A DNA stretch of 33,748 nt from Thermodesulfobacteriota bacterium. Its GTDB lineage: Bacteria > Desulfobacterota > WTBG01 > CAIYCZ01 > CAIRTM01. Positions 25,697 through 33,748 of this stretch are shown here, piece by piece. The stretch covers positions 1 through 33,748 of the forward strand of contig JANQGV010000016.1 in assembly GCA_028282925.1 (NCBI GenBank), given 5' to 3'. The position numbers and the translations under genes were made by a program. The notes beneath the pieces were generated by a model. That model saw only the letters and a list, made by a program, of their open reading frames with translations, did no database searches and was not told the DNA's origin. How positions within the stretch are numbered: position 1 is the stretch's first letter; every line of letters begins with the position of its first letter.

Positions 25697-25727
25697 AAAG
25701 AGAAAACCGGTGCACGGTGCGCACCGG
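25697..25727 (-). terminator. Rho-independent terminator of the FapA-like gene
   Basis: On the minus strand, CCGGTGC and GCACCGG (25721-25727 and 25707-25713) form a 7-bp stem just 3 nt after the TAG stop, followed by TTTTCTCTTT. The position and T-run fit an intrinsic terminator. Confidence 0.75.
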
Positions 25728-25730
25728 CAG

Positions 25731-27776
25731 CTAGAAATCCTCCCCATCCTGATCGGTTGTTTCCGGCTCCGTGTTCCCTGTCTCTTCGCCTTCCGTTTCT
25801 TTTTCCTGAGCACTGTCCTTTTCCCGGTGCAGGGGCTCCACCGAGATGGTTTCGTTTTCGGGGCTCTCGTACAGGCGCATGGGGCCTTCCAGCACGCTGG
25901 CAATCTCGCGGCGGAACATACCTGTTTTTATGCGCACCCCCTGCCAGGCATTATGGTGCACAATCACTTCGGTTACGGCGTCGGCCAGGCCTTCCGTGAT
26001 CATGTTGTGCTTGCAGGTCTCAAGGGACGCTTTCTCTGCGTTGAGGCTTTCGATATAGCGCAGGGTTTGGTCGTATTTCTCGCGCTGTGCGGACGGCATT
26101 TTTTCAAGCAGTTCGGGTTTTTCATGCAACGGCTCGATGATGTGTTGCACTTTTTCAAGCTCGGCATTCTTTTCGGCAATGCCGGCATCGATTTTTTTAC
26201 ACCGATCTTTCAGGTCGTAGTCCACACCGGGCCGCAGGACGGTTTCTACCCCGTATTCAGACCCTACATCGTAGGACTCGATACCTTTCTTGGCCCTGAC
26301 CCGGGCTCCGCAAATTTTCCCCTCCAGAACCGTTACCCGGCCGAGGCTGTCAACCGAGGAACTGATTATTTCACTGGTTACGATCACGTCGCCGCTGGCC
26401 TTGACGATGGCCCCGTTGATGTACCTGGCCCGGATTTCACGGCCTGCTATGATGCGCGATTTGTTGTTGCCGTTGCAGCCCCCCTCGATAACAATGTCCA
26501 AGCCCGATTCGATATTTGTAGCACCCACAAAACCGCGGATAAGAATCGATTTTGTCGATTTTATGGTATAGCCGTCCTCTACATCGCCGTTGATCTCCAC
26601 CTCGCCGTCGAAGTCGATGTTGCCGATGGACATGTCGAGATCGCCGTCGATGGTCAGGACATCGGCGACGCACACGGTGTAACCGTCGTAATTGGGGCGG
26701 CCGCTTTTTTCGGCGATGAAGGTGCATCCGTCGTCGGACACCACCACGTTTTTGCCCGCCAGCAGCGACACCTGTTTTACCGGCTGGGGCTGGATGCTTT
26801 TACCGTACACCGTGGTGCCGGGAACGGGGTCGACATGGGGGGTTAGGACGGCAATGCTCTGGCCTTCGGCCACGGACTGGATTACATTGGTTTCCCTCAG
26901 ATCAACACTTCCGTCTACATTTTCAGTGAAATGAGGTCCCGATTCGGTTTCGAATGCAAAAGAAATGCTGCCGTCTTCACCTTCACGAACCGGTGTGCCT
27001 TCGGCAATAACAAGGCCCAGAACCGGGGCGGCATTTTCCTGAGAGGCCGACACGACCGCATCGATTGTCTGGTTGTCGATGCCGTGGGTGATTTTATCGG
27101 CCGCAAGCTCTTCTTCTACGCGCTCGCGGGTGAGGGGATGAGGACAGTTGTAGGTGAGCCGGGCGGTCATGGCGTCTTCATCAACCGACACCTCGATTGC
27201 CTTGTTTACCGCCAGAAAATCTTTTTCCAACACAACCCGCCCGAAAACTTCGCTTACATATTCACCGGGATTGCCCGAGGCCACATTGGGGCCCAGGGAG
27301 ATTTCCGGTGTTGTGCCCGCGGACGGTTCTATAACGTTACCATAGATGTTTTTACCGGCAGTGCCCGGAGTTGCACCCACAACACGCAGGAGGAGTTCGC
27401 CCTTGTCCACATAGGGGTCCTCTTTGCCGAAAAACAATTCGAACCGACCGTCTTCGCCGTCAACGGCGGGGCTGCCCTCGGCCAGCAGTATTGGGCCGCA
27501 TGTATCACCTGTACCCGCAAGGGTAGCGAGGCTTTCTTCAACCGCAGCGGCCTTCAGGCCCTCGGTGATGCCGAGCTCGGTTGCAATGTCGCGCACGTCG
27601 GCCATGGCAAGCTTTTCCTCAGACTCCCCGGCGGTAACGGTTATGTAAGCCCGGCATTTGTCGGTGGTTTCGGCAATGCGCACGTGCCCCATAAGGTCCC
27701 CCTTGTCGTAAATGACACGGGTATCGTCCCCGGGCGGGGAGGGGGAGGCCTGGTTTTCCGATTGAGTGTCGGACAT
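25731..27776 (-). CDS. DUF342/FapA-family protein with duplicated N-terminal domain
   Basis: 681 residues. FapA-type proteins are polar beta-helix proteins linked to flagellar placement and assembly in several bacteria; whether that applies here is inferred. Two related N-terminal modules are visible: ~40-190 and ~195-360. Both show an 'AEG(S/T)P...GEDG' turn and a late 'YG(N/K).I.P' motif. Then comes a long parallel beta-helix (~370-510) with the 'DGDLDMSIGNIDFDGEVEINGDVEDG' style of strands (alternating Asp/Gly turns). A coiled coil follows (~520-615: KKIDAGIAEKNAELEKVQHII...), and a charged Glu/Asp-rich tail. The ATG at 27776 is preferred to a TTG at 27785. The stop is followed at once by a terminator, so it is monocistronic. 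Confidence 0.8.
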   Translation of the reverse strand: MSDTQSENQASPSPPGDDTRVIYDKGDLMGHVRIAETTDKCRAYITVTAGESEEKLAMADVRDIATELGITEGLKAAAVEESLATLAGTGDTCGPILLAEGSPAVDGEDGRFELFFGKEDPYVDKGELLLRVVGATPGTAGKNIYGNVIEPSAGTTPEISLGPNVASGNPGEYVSEVFGRVVLEKDFLAVNKAIEVSVDEDAMTARLTYNCPHPLTRERVEEELAADKITHGIDNQTIDAVVSASQENAAPVLGLVIAEGTPVREGEDGSISFAFETESGPHFTENVDGSVDLRETNVIQSVAEGQSIAVLTPHVDPVPGTTVYGKSIQPQPVKQVSLLAGKNVVVSDDGCTFIAEKSGRPNYDGYTVCVADVLTIDGDLDMSIGNIDFDGEVEINGDVEDGYTIKSTKSILIRGFVGATNIESGLDIVIEGGCNGNNKSRIIAGREIRARYINGAIVKASGDVIVTSEIISSSVDSLGRVTVLEGKICGARVRAKKGIESYDVGSEYGVETVLRPGVDYDLKDRCKKIDAGIAEKNAELEKVQHIIEPLHEKPELLEKMPSAQREKYDQTLRYIESLNAEKASLETCKHNMITEGLADAVTEVIVHHNAWQGVRIKTGMFRREIASVLEGPMRLYESPENETISVEPLHREKDSAQEKETEGEETGNTEPETTDQDGEDF

Positions 27777-27999
27777 TGTTTTCAATCTTTCATTCTGTGA
27801 AAATTACAGGGTATTTTTTTAGTGTTTATATATAATATATATTTATATTTATCGAAAGTAAAATTAAATTATTGAGTTGGAAGTTGCTTTTTGCAATGTG
27901 GGCTATAGTGAAATTGTATGGGTACATGCCGGAAATCAGGGGGTGTTACACATCAGGGCAGGGTGCTTTTATCGTTATATATGTAATTGCCGGTACAAT
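27777..27999. other. AT-rich intergenic region upstream of the FapA-like gene
   Basis: Contains a very AT-rich block (27820-27870) directly upstream of the ATG, in the position of a promoter, though no clear -35/-10 pair was chosen. No gene seen. Confidence 0.45.
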
Positions 28000-28026
28000 C
28001 AGGGGCAGGCGAGAGGCCTGCCCCTG
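28000..28026. repeat. GC-rich perfect 11-bp hairpin
   Basis: CAGGGGCAGGC (28000-28010) and GCCTGCCCCTG (28016-28026) with a GAGAG loop. It is 48 bp after the beta-helix gene's stop, but lacks a T-run in that gene's direction. It resembles a dispersed palindromic repeat. Confidence 0.6.
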
Positions 28027-28073
28027 TGCGATTTTACTATTATTTATGATATTATGACGAACATCGCCTTTGT

Positions 28074-31000
28074 CTACTGGACAACGGTAATGTAAAAAAT
28101 ATCCGTTTCGGTCCTCTGGCCGATGCAGTCTTCGGAGAAGAACCGTATTTCAAACGGCCCGGTGCCCGACAGGTCGCACAGGTCGAGCCAGCTATACGGC
28201 CAGTACGTGTCGCTGCCGCCGGTGCGCATTTCCTGCGGGTAAGCATACCGGGTGGTCCACTCCTGATCAGTATAGGTTTTGTATTGCCACCCGATTACCA
28301 TGGTTGAGTTGTCCGGGCAGCGGTTGGAATCGTTACTGTTTGACCAGACAATTTCCTGGTGGAGGTATGCTGTCCGGTTGTCATCCGTTACCTGGAGCGG
28401 ATTTGCCGGGTCGGTTGACATCTGGCAGTAGCCGGACGTGGGTGGAACGCCGGTTCCCCGGCACATCGTCTGCCCCGACGTAACAAAATATATCGGATCT
28501 GTGAGGCCCGGCGGAAGATCGCCCACACCGTCGAACGCCCCGATGTCCCAGCCGCCGGTGTCGTCGTTCTGGCCCAGGTAGGACGGGGAAGGCAGGCCCG
28601 GTACCTCTTCGGCCACAATGCCGGTCATGGCAATGCCGTAGCGCACAGCCGGAAATGCTTTCTCGTCCCACATGCCGGGATAGTCGTTGTTGAAGGCGGT
28701 TTCAAGCAGGGTAATGGCGGCAAGGGTTTCCGAAGCCGTGATGCTGTAGGGGTTCAGGATATAGTGATGATCATCGTCTACGTCTATGCCTGCATGCAGG
28801 GCCGGTGAACCGGGCAGCAGGGTGAAATCGTAATTCGCCGGATCGGCGAGTGCCGGGTCGGCCCACTGGTTGCCGGTCATAACGGGGACTCTCAATTCAG
28901 TGTCGGTGATCAGAGGCACCGGTCCGGGAGAATAGCCCATTGCTTCCATAAACCCGCTTCTGTCCAGGACCTCAACGTTGTTGTTGGCAGGCCAGTCCAC
29001 CCAGGTTTGAAAATCGGCATTTATGGTTGTGTTGTTGGCATAGTCCATAACCCTGAAGCGATCTGTAGATGAGCTGTTGTCGCAGTTGGGAGAGTCCGTG
29101 CACCAGAAAATATTGTTGACCCAGTCGGCATACCCTTGGGACGGACAGGTCCCGGCCTCGTTCCATGTGTCGTCGATGCTGATATTGTTGGCTTTGTATC
29201 CGTGGGTTACATAGCCGATAACCTCAGGGGATTGACGTTCGGCACCGGTCGTATCGCAGGTGCCGCTGTCGCCACAGGTATAATCTCCGAAAAAGTACAT
29301 ATCAAAAAAACCCGCCTGTCCGCCGGTATCGATACAGGCCTCGCCGTCGCGGGCGCCGCCGACACAGGTGCCGATATCACAGCGCGATCCACCGCAAAAC
29401 TGTACTTCGGGGTCGCCGGGCCGCAGGGCATAGGGGGTTTCCCATATGGCAAGTGTTCCGCCGTCGCCCATGCCGCCGCCTTCATAGCCGCCGGGAAAAT
29501 AGGGCATAAAAGTCCAGCCGAGATTGTTGTTGTAGACAACATTGTTGTAAATTTTACATCCCTCTCCGATAGCAGACAATCCGGGTCCGGCGTTGCTGTA
29601 GGTGATGTTGCCGTAAAGCAGGCCGTAGTAATTACCTTCGCTCATATAAATTCCCTGGGAATCATTGGGATGTTCACCGGGTGCGTAGGGGTAATCGCAG
29701 GCCTGGTATGTCCCGGGCGCTGTTTCACACATATTGTTGTGGTGCACAACGTTCCAGCGGATTACCGGACGTATACCGTTCACAACCATGAGGCCCATGC
29801 CTTCTATCCGGCCGGTGTGATGTATATAGTTGTTTTGAACGAGGGTATCGATGCCGCCGATAAAAATACCGTTTGCATCGGTGTAGGAAATGACATTATT
29901 CTCAATGGTGGTGTTTTCAGCATGGTAGAAGGACCTGTATTCAGCGCCGTTTACAGTTGCCGGGTGAAAGCCGAAACCAAATTCAGCGGTGCCTACCGGT
30001 GCTCCGCCGACTCCGGAAGTGGAGCTGTAGAACAGACTGTTGCGGACAAGAGTGTTTTGTGCATGATGCACATACACACTATACATGGTTTGGCCGGGGG
30101 TGCTGTTGTCGGCCAGAATGTTTTCAAAAATACAGTTGTCGACAAGTGCGCCCGATACATAATCAAGCTGGATGCCCCGGATGTTGGAATCGATGAAGGT
30201 GCAATTGTCGATGGTGATATTGTTGCCTTCGGTTATATCATCATCATTGACATAGGTTGCATCATATCCTGCAAACTGTGTAACGGATGCAGACCGTCTC
30301 CCATTGGGAAGCACGGTGATAAGCCCGCCTTTTTCCTGCACGAGTTTAGAATGATCAAACTGGCCGCCCTGGAACCGGATTTTTGAAACAGTTACGTTTG
30401 AACCTTTGAGCCACAGGGCGTAGTTGGCGGTGCCGGCATCGATGACCGGTGCCGTGGTGCCGGAGCCGTAGCTGGAAATGGTTACCGGGTTTCCTTCCGA
30501 GCCGGAACCGGTAAAAACGATCTGCTCGTCCCAGGTGTCGCCCTTTTTCAGCAGTATCCGGTTTCCCGGCTCAAAGGTGCCGTTGTCGGCCTCTTCCTGC
30601 ACTTTGGCGAGGGTGCTCCAGGGGCCGTGGCCGTAGCCGTCTGATACCGGGGAGAGACCGTCGTTGGTATTATTGCCCTGATTTGTTATGTAGTAGGTTG
30701 ATTTATCATTATCTTCAACAGTAAAATAAAAGGTGCCCGACTGCGTTTCCTGGGCGGCACAGTCCGTAACCGAAAAGGTGAACTCATAGGTGCCTTCCGG
30801 CATTTCCGTTACCGGGACAACCACATAGGCAATGTCTTTGCCGTCAAACACGTCGGTATATACCGGGGAAAGTGGTATGGGGGTGCTGTCGCCCACTTTC
30901 ATACACTGGGCCGCATGGGTGCAGGCACCGCTGCACGATGCGTAGTCGTCGCTGTATGACCAGACAAGGGTCATGTTGTCGATAAATACCGGGTCATTGC

Positions 31001-31187
31001 CGGATGTTGAGGGTAAGGTGTACCATTTCCCACCCACAAAGGGTCCGTCGATAATCTGTGGAGGATCGTCGTTAAGCTGCTGCGCGGAAAGAGATAATGA
31101 ACGATCCTGCATTGTTTTTGCCCAAACCGAACCTGCGGCACACATCAAAAAAACTGTCAAGAGTAACGTCAGTATCCGTGATTGCAT
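28074..31187 (-). CDS. Large exported beta-helix protein with related domains at both ends
   Basis: 1037 residues with a signal peptide (MQSRILTLLLTVFLMCAAG, cleavage near WAK). Residues ~160-250 match the opening of parallel beta-helix carbohydrate-active proteins ('GNNTNDGLSP...PWSTLAKVQEEA...PGNRILLKKGDTWDEQI'). Then follow ~350 residues of PbH1-like repeats with Asn/Cys-rich rungs, and a Cys-rich middle. The domain at ~72-158 (VWSYSDDYASC ... TDCAAQETQSGTFYFTV) reappears at ~947-1037 (VWSNSNDSNRC ... EDCIGQRTETDIFYITV). Cys are numerous, suggesting disulfides outside the cell. AAGGAGG 5 nt before this ATG fixes the start; a frame reaching 31292 is unsupported. It may be a polysaccharide lyase or adhesin; unproven. 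Confidence 0.85.
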   Translation of the reverse strand: MQSRILTLLLTVFLMCAAGSVWAKTMQDRSLSLSAQQLNDDPPQIIDGPFVGGKWYTLPSTSGNDPVFIDNMTLVWSYSDDYASCSGACTHAAQCMKVGDSTPIPLSPVYTDVFDGKDIAYVVVPVTEMPEGTYEFTFSVTDCAAQETQSGTFYFTVEDNDKSTYYITNQGNNTNDGLSPVSDGYGHGPWSTLAKVQEEADNGTFEPGNRILLKKGDTWDEQIVFTGSGSEGNPVTISSYGSGTTAPVIDAGTANYALWLKGSNVTVSKIRFQGGQFDHSKLVQEKGGLITVLPNGRRSASVTQFAGYDATYVNDDDITEGNNITIDNCTFIDSNIRGIQLDYVSGALVDNCIFENILADNSTPGQTMYSVYVHHAQNTLVRNSLFYSSTSGVGGAPVGTAEFGFGFHPATVNGAEYRSFYHAENTTIENNVISYTDANGIFIGGIDTLVQNNYIHHTGRIEGMGLMVVNGIRPVIRWNVVHHNNMCETAPGTYQACDYPYAPGEHPNDSQGIYMSEGNYYGLLYGNITYSNAGPGLSAIGEGCKIYNNVVYNNNLGWTFMPYFPGGYEGGGMGDGGTLAIWETPYALRPGDPEVQFCGGSRCDIGTCVGGARDGEACIDTGGQAGFFDMYFFGDYTCGDSGTCDTTGAERQSPEVIGYVTHGYKANNISIDDTWNEAGTCPSQGYADWVNNIFWCTDSPNCDNSSSTDRFRVMDYANNTTINADFQTWVDWPANNNVEVLDRSGFMEAMGYSPGPVPLITDTELRVPVMTGNQWADPALADPANYDFTLLPGSPALHAGIDVDDDHHYILNPYSITASETLAAITLLETAFNNDYPGMWDEKAFPAVRYGIAMTGIVAEEVPGLPSPSYLGQNDDTGGWDIGAFDGVGDLPPGLTDPIYFVTSGQTMCRGTGVPPTSGYCQMSTDPANPLQVTDDNRTAYLHQEIVWSNSNDSNRCPDNSTMVIGWQYKTYTDQEWTTRYAYPQEMRTGGSDTYWPYSWLDLCDLSGTGPFEIRFFSEDCIGQRTETDIFYITVVQ

Positions 31188-31209
31188 CTGTTCCTCCTTT
31201 TCATTACGA

Positions 31210-31230
31210 TAAGATCCGGCCCGGATCTTA
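31210..31230. promoter_or_regulatory. Perfect 21-bp palindrome just upstream of the beta-helix gene
   Basis: TAAGATCCGG (31210-31219) and CCGGATCTTA (31221-31230) flank a single base. It lies 23 bp upstream of the ATG, close to the ribosome site. It could be a repressor operator or a mRNA hairpin that controls translation. Confidence 0.55.
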
Positions 31231-32121
31231 CCAGACTCCACTCTGCGGCCCTTGTGCATTGTGAGATGCACCTGCTCCGCATGCATCCTCAATCAGGTGC
31301 GGCGTATGGCAACCGGCCCTCGGGTGTGCGTGATTTGAGGGTGGAACGCGTTGCAGTCAGGACCTTCCCTAGACTGTTTTACGAATTGTAACTGCTTTCC
31401 ATGCGGTACCTTTTGAAAACAACCTGCCGTCGTTATACTGTTTACGGCATTGCAGGCCTGCTCTGTAGTGGTCACTGCATTGAAAACATCCGGTACTCTT
31501 TCCCCCCTTTCACCGTAAGAGTGTTCATGTCCGGCCCGAAAAAATGCATTTCGGGAATGATTTAATTATTGCTTGTATGCGAGGCCGGTAACGCCGTACC
31601 ATCGGGTTGTGAAGCAGGGGTGAGGGTATCAGGCCGGCCTGATGTCATGACCTGTGCCGTAATGGGTGCGGTAGAAAGTGGATACAACTCTATCGATACG
31701 GTTTTTCTCATGCGTCCCCCCCCTGGAAACCATGGATTTTGATACACGGCCAGCAGTTGTCAATGCCTGCGCCCGTTCATCGCAGCATACGGCGCAGTAA
31801 CAAAGGAACCGTGTAACCCGGTGTATTGTGTTGTGACGAGTTTTTTTACTACTGGTGTGTTCGTTCAGTGCACATACTACTCGATTTTGTGCGTCTGTTC
31901 CAGTGAAAAAACTACTTTGTGGGAAAAAATCTGCGCCCAGCCAAAAAAATTGAGTAGTTCTTGTCAGATGTATGGGGCCGATACATATATTGATTCACAA
32001 GCCATGCAAAAAAAACATTCATGCTTTTTTTTGTTGTAGAAATGAAATTCCGAGATCGCCCGGTTGTGCTCGAAGATAAGGCCACCTGGAGCCGGTAAGA
32101 ACTTCCCTTTTTGATTTTGCC
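31231..32121. other. Intergenic region between divergent surface-protein genes
   Basis: About 0.9 kb with no convincing gene. It contains the right-hand inverted repeat noted separately, poly-A/poly-T tracts around 31990-32040, and presumably the promoter of the beta-helix gene, which was not identified. Short frames with Ser/Thr/Pro-rich translations are treated as chance. Confidence 0.5.
31876..31958. repeat. Inverted repeat with 57-nt spacer
   Basis: ACTACTCGATTTT (31876-31888) and AAAATTGAGTAGT (31946-31958) match at 12 of 13 positions. A short AT-rich run with repeated A tracts lies between. It may be a transposon end relic. Confidence 0.45.
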
Positions 32122-32150
32122 TTGACCGGTTTGTATGTAGATTGTATATG
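32122..32150 (+). promoter_or_regulatory. Sigma-70-type promoter for the repeat protein, long leader
   Basis: TTGACC (32122-32127) and TATATG (32145-32150) are 17 bp apart. The start at about 32157 gives an unusually long leader of ~180 nt before the ATG at 32340, containing a possible early ribosome site (AGGAGGTGAAC near 32270). No known riboswitch was recognised in it. Confidence 0.45.
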
Positions 32151-32339
32151 TTACATACGAAATGGGGCAATTGCCGCAGAAAAGACCAGAACCATTCAAA
32201 CAAATTTTTTTGTTAGATTTACAGGCATAAGCCCGTATATTTCCACGGTAGTACCAGCACCAAAACCAGGAGGTGAACTCAACATCTAAACATTTTACAG
32301 GGTTTTCCGTAGACAAATTGTTTTTATAGGGAGGTTGAC

Positions 32340-33748
32340 ATGAGACACCGTTTCAATTTGATTAATGCAGTACTGATAGGGCTTGTTTGTAGTATGGCAT
32401 GGGGCAGTATCTGTTTTGCCCAGTGTACCGTTGATGACGACGGTGACGGAAAATATGACTATAGTTGCGCAAGCTGTACCCCTCTTGATTCCGGATGCGA
32501 TTTCAACGACAGTGTGGCCGACGATAATCCTGTTACCCTTTTATACGATGACGGCACTGCGGAGAGTCTGTATACCTATGGAGATATAGATTTTACCCTG
32601 GTAACGCCGGTTTTTCATCCGGACCGTACTCAGACAAAGAGTTACTGTGAGGATTTGACCTGGGGTGGCCTTTCAAACTGGCAGCCCCTGGACGAACATG
32701 ACGTATGGAAGCTGGCCGCAGCAAACTATCCCTATGACACTCAATGCAATAACCATAATTCAAGCTGGGGCTGCGAGATTTATACCCGCTCCTGGGACAG
32801 CCCGACCCCCTGGGTTGCGCCACCTGAACCCTGGGCATCAGAACTCGATATGATGCTCTTAAACGGCAACTGGTACCGGAGCTGGTTTACCTACCTGGGC
32901 GGGCCGTATTCACAGTCCGGCGAATACTTTTTCCGTGTCCGTGAGTCCGACGGATACAGTTCTCCGAAGTTTGAAATTGATCTCCGCTGGTACGATGCTG
33001 AGCCGGTTGTCATCTGTAAAGCAGCCGCGTGTACCGTTGAGGTTGCTGTAGGACCCTGTACGGATGTGGTTTCAAATACCACATTGGTGCTGGATGATTC
33101 TGACTGCGATGGTATTGCTGATGCAGGTTTTGACTGCGATGGGGCAAATCCTGATGTTCCTGCCGACAATTGTCCGTTTGTGCCTAATGCGGAGCAGGAT
33201 GACTGCGACGGAGACGGCATTGGTGATGCCTGCGATCCCGATCTCGACGCTGATGATGACGGAAAAAATAATTACCTGTGCACCGGCTGCGGCCCCCTTG
33301 ACGAAGGTTGTGACTTGAACGACAGTATCCCGGACGACAAGCCGGTTGGCCTTATGCATGATGACGGCACTACCGACAGCCTGCATACCTATGCAGACGT
33401 AGATTTCAACCGTGTAACGCCGGTTTTTCATCCGGACCGTTCACAGACAAAAAGTTACTGCGAGGACTTGACCTGGGGCGGCATTTCAAGCTGGGAGCCC
33501 CTGGACGAACATGACGTATGGAAGCTGGCCGCAGCAAACTATCCCTATGACACCCAATGCAATACCCATAATCCAAACTGGGGTTGCGAGATCTATACCC
33601 GCTCCTGGAACAGCCCGACCCCCTGGGTAGCACCGCCCGAGCCCTGGGCATCGGAACTCAACATGATGCTGTATAACGGCAACTGGTACCGGAGCTGGTT
33701 TACGTACCTGGGCGGCCCATACTCACAGTCCGGCGAATACTTTTTCCG
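32340..33748 (+). CDS. Long exported repeat protein with TSP3 repeats (3' partial)
   Basis: The frame is open from the ATG at 32340 to the right edge (469 codons), so the gene continues beyond. GGGAGG 5 nt upstream fixes the start. A signal peptide (~1-27, cleaved after CFA) is followed by an Asp-rich DDDGDGKYDY stretch. Then comes a ~190-residue domain with 'TKSYCEDLTWGG', 'LDEHDVWKLAAANYPYDTQCN', 'WGCEIYTRSW' and 'SQSGEYFFRV', then TSP3-like Ca2+ motifs (DSDCDGIADAG ... DNCPFVPNAEQDDCDGDGIGDACD). The same domain restarts 813 bp later. The 'YC..L..GG' and late 'FRVRE' are reminiscent of DUF1566/Lcl-type surface domains, which is a weak suggestion. It is likely a Ca2+-stabilised surface or adhesive protein. 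Confidence 0.85.
   Translation, partial: MRHRFNLINAVLIGLVCSMAWGSICFAQCTVDDDGDGKYDYSCASCTPLDSGCDFNDSVADDNPVTLLYDDGTAESLYTYGDIDFTLVTPVFHPDRTQTKSYCEDLTWGGLSNWQPLDEHDVWKLAAANYPYDTQCNNHNSSWGCEIYTRSWDSPTPWVAPPEPWASELDMMLLNGNWYRSWFTYLGGPYSQSGEYFFRVRESDGYSSPKFEIDLRWYDAEPVVICKAAACTVEVAVGPCTDVVSNTTLVLDDSDCDGIADAGFDCDGANPDVPADNCPFVPNAEQDDCDGDGIGDACDPDLDADDDGKNNYLCTGCGPLDEGCDLNDSIPDDKPVGLMHDDGTTDSLHTYADVDFNRVTPVFHPDRSQTKSYCEDLTWGGISSWEPLDEHDVWKLAAANYPYDTQCNTHNPNWGCEIYTRSWNSPTPWVAPPEPWASELNMMLYNGNWYRSWFTYLGGPYSQSGEYFF
32436..33748 (+). repeat. 813-bp in-frame tandem repeat within the exported protein
   Basis: The sequence from about 32436 recurs from 33249 with an offset of exactly 813 bp (271 codons); for example GTAACGCCGGTTTTTCATCC at 32601 recurs at 33414. 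Nucleotide identity is high through the second copy, which is cut by the window edge, and substitutions are mostly silent or conservative. Confidence 0.85.

Noticed and set aside
25359-26846. 495-residue frame on the plus strand
   Set aside because: It overlaps the FapA-like gene on the opposite strand; its translation is rich in His/Phe/Gly of the kind seen in antisense shadows and has no domain.
28000-28026. Terminator of the beta-helix gene
   Set aside because: A strong stem but no T-run on the gene's strand; kept as a repeat only.
29136-30386. 416-residue frame on the plus strand
   Set aside because: Antisense to the beta-helix gene; a shadow of its repetitive codons.
31562-31711. Short minus-strand frame starting MRKTVSIELYPL
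   Set aside because: A purine run precedes the ATG, but 49 Ser/Thr/Pro-rich residues with no other support is too little.
32040-32100. Cyclic-di-GMP riboswitch upstream of the repeat protein
   Set aside because: Some GC-rich pairing, but the conserved core of known classes is not present.

Overview
The window looks like a chromosomal segment of a motile, Gram-negative, free-living bacterium. The best guess is a Desulfobacterota (deltaproteobacterial) lineage. Clues are a sigma-54-type flagellar promoter, PilZ (cyclic-di-GMP) proteins, a DUF342/FapA protein, large hybrid sensor kinases including one with a c-type-heme motif, and several very long exported Ca2+-binding or beta-helix proteins. 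No rRNA, tRNA, CRISPR array or complete insertion sequence was seen.

Left part (1-9000): the 3' end of an unknown exported or linker protein, two small PilZ proteins and a small membrane protein. Next is about 1.15 kb of repeat-rich non-coding DNA, with several MITE-like inverted-repeat elements, a duplicated ~95 bp repeat and a relic of the flgE 3' end. Then come the leftward hook genes fliK-flgD-flgE. They read from a near-consensus sigma-54 promoter (8977-8991), which also fixes the fliK start. FlgD carries a tandem duplication of its C-terminal domain. FlgE carries an AT-rich insert of roughly 500 residues made of four related blocks.

Middle (9000-18600): an exported protein with propeller-like repeats plus thrombospondin type 3 repeats and a clear terminator, an unknown periplasmic protein, a mazEF toxin-antitoxin pair with a palindromic operator, another MITE, a GT-C type membrane glycosyltransferase, and a membrane hybrid histidine kinase with a heme-binding Tll0287-like sensor domain.

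Right (18600-33748): a HAMP-domain relic, a second GT-C-like membrane protein, a VOC/glyoxalase-fold protein, and a two-gene signalling operon (SBP_bac_3-PAS-HisKA_2 kinase followed by a REC-PAS-HisKA-HATPase-REC hybrid). After these come a DUF342/FapA protein with a duplicated N-terminal domain, a large exported beta-helix protein with the same small domain at both ends, and the start of a long repetitive exported protein. That last gene runs open off the right edge and is built on an 813 bp (271-residue) tandem repeat.

The common theme is cell-surface construction and its control: hook assembly, c-di-GMP effectors, envelope glycosylation, environmental sensing, and large repetitive surface or secreted proteins. 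Several of these proteins are enlarged by internal duplication (FlgD, FlgE, the FapA-like protein, the beta-helix protein and the 813 bp repeat protein).
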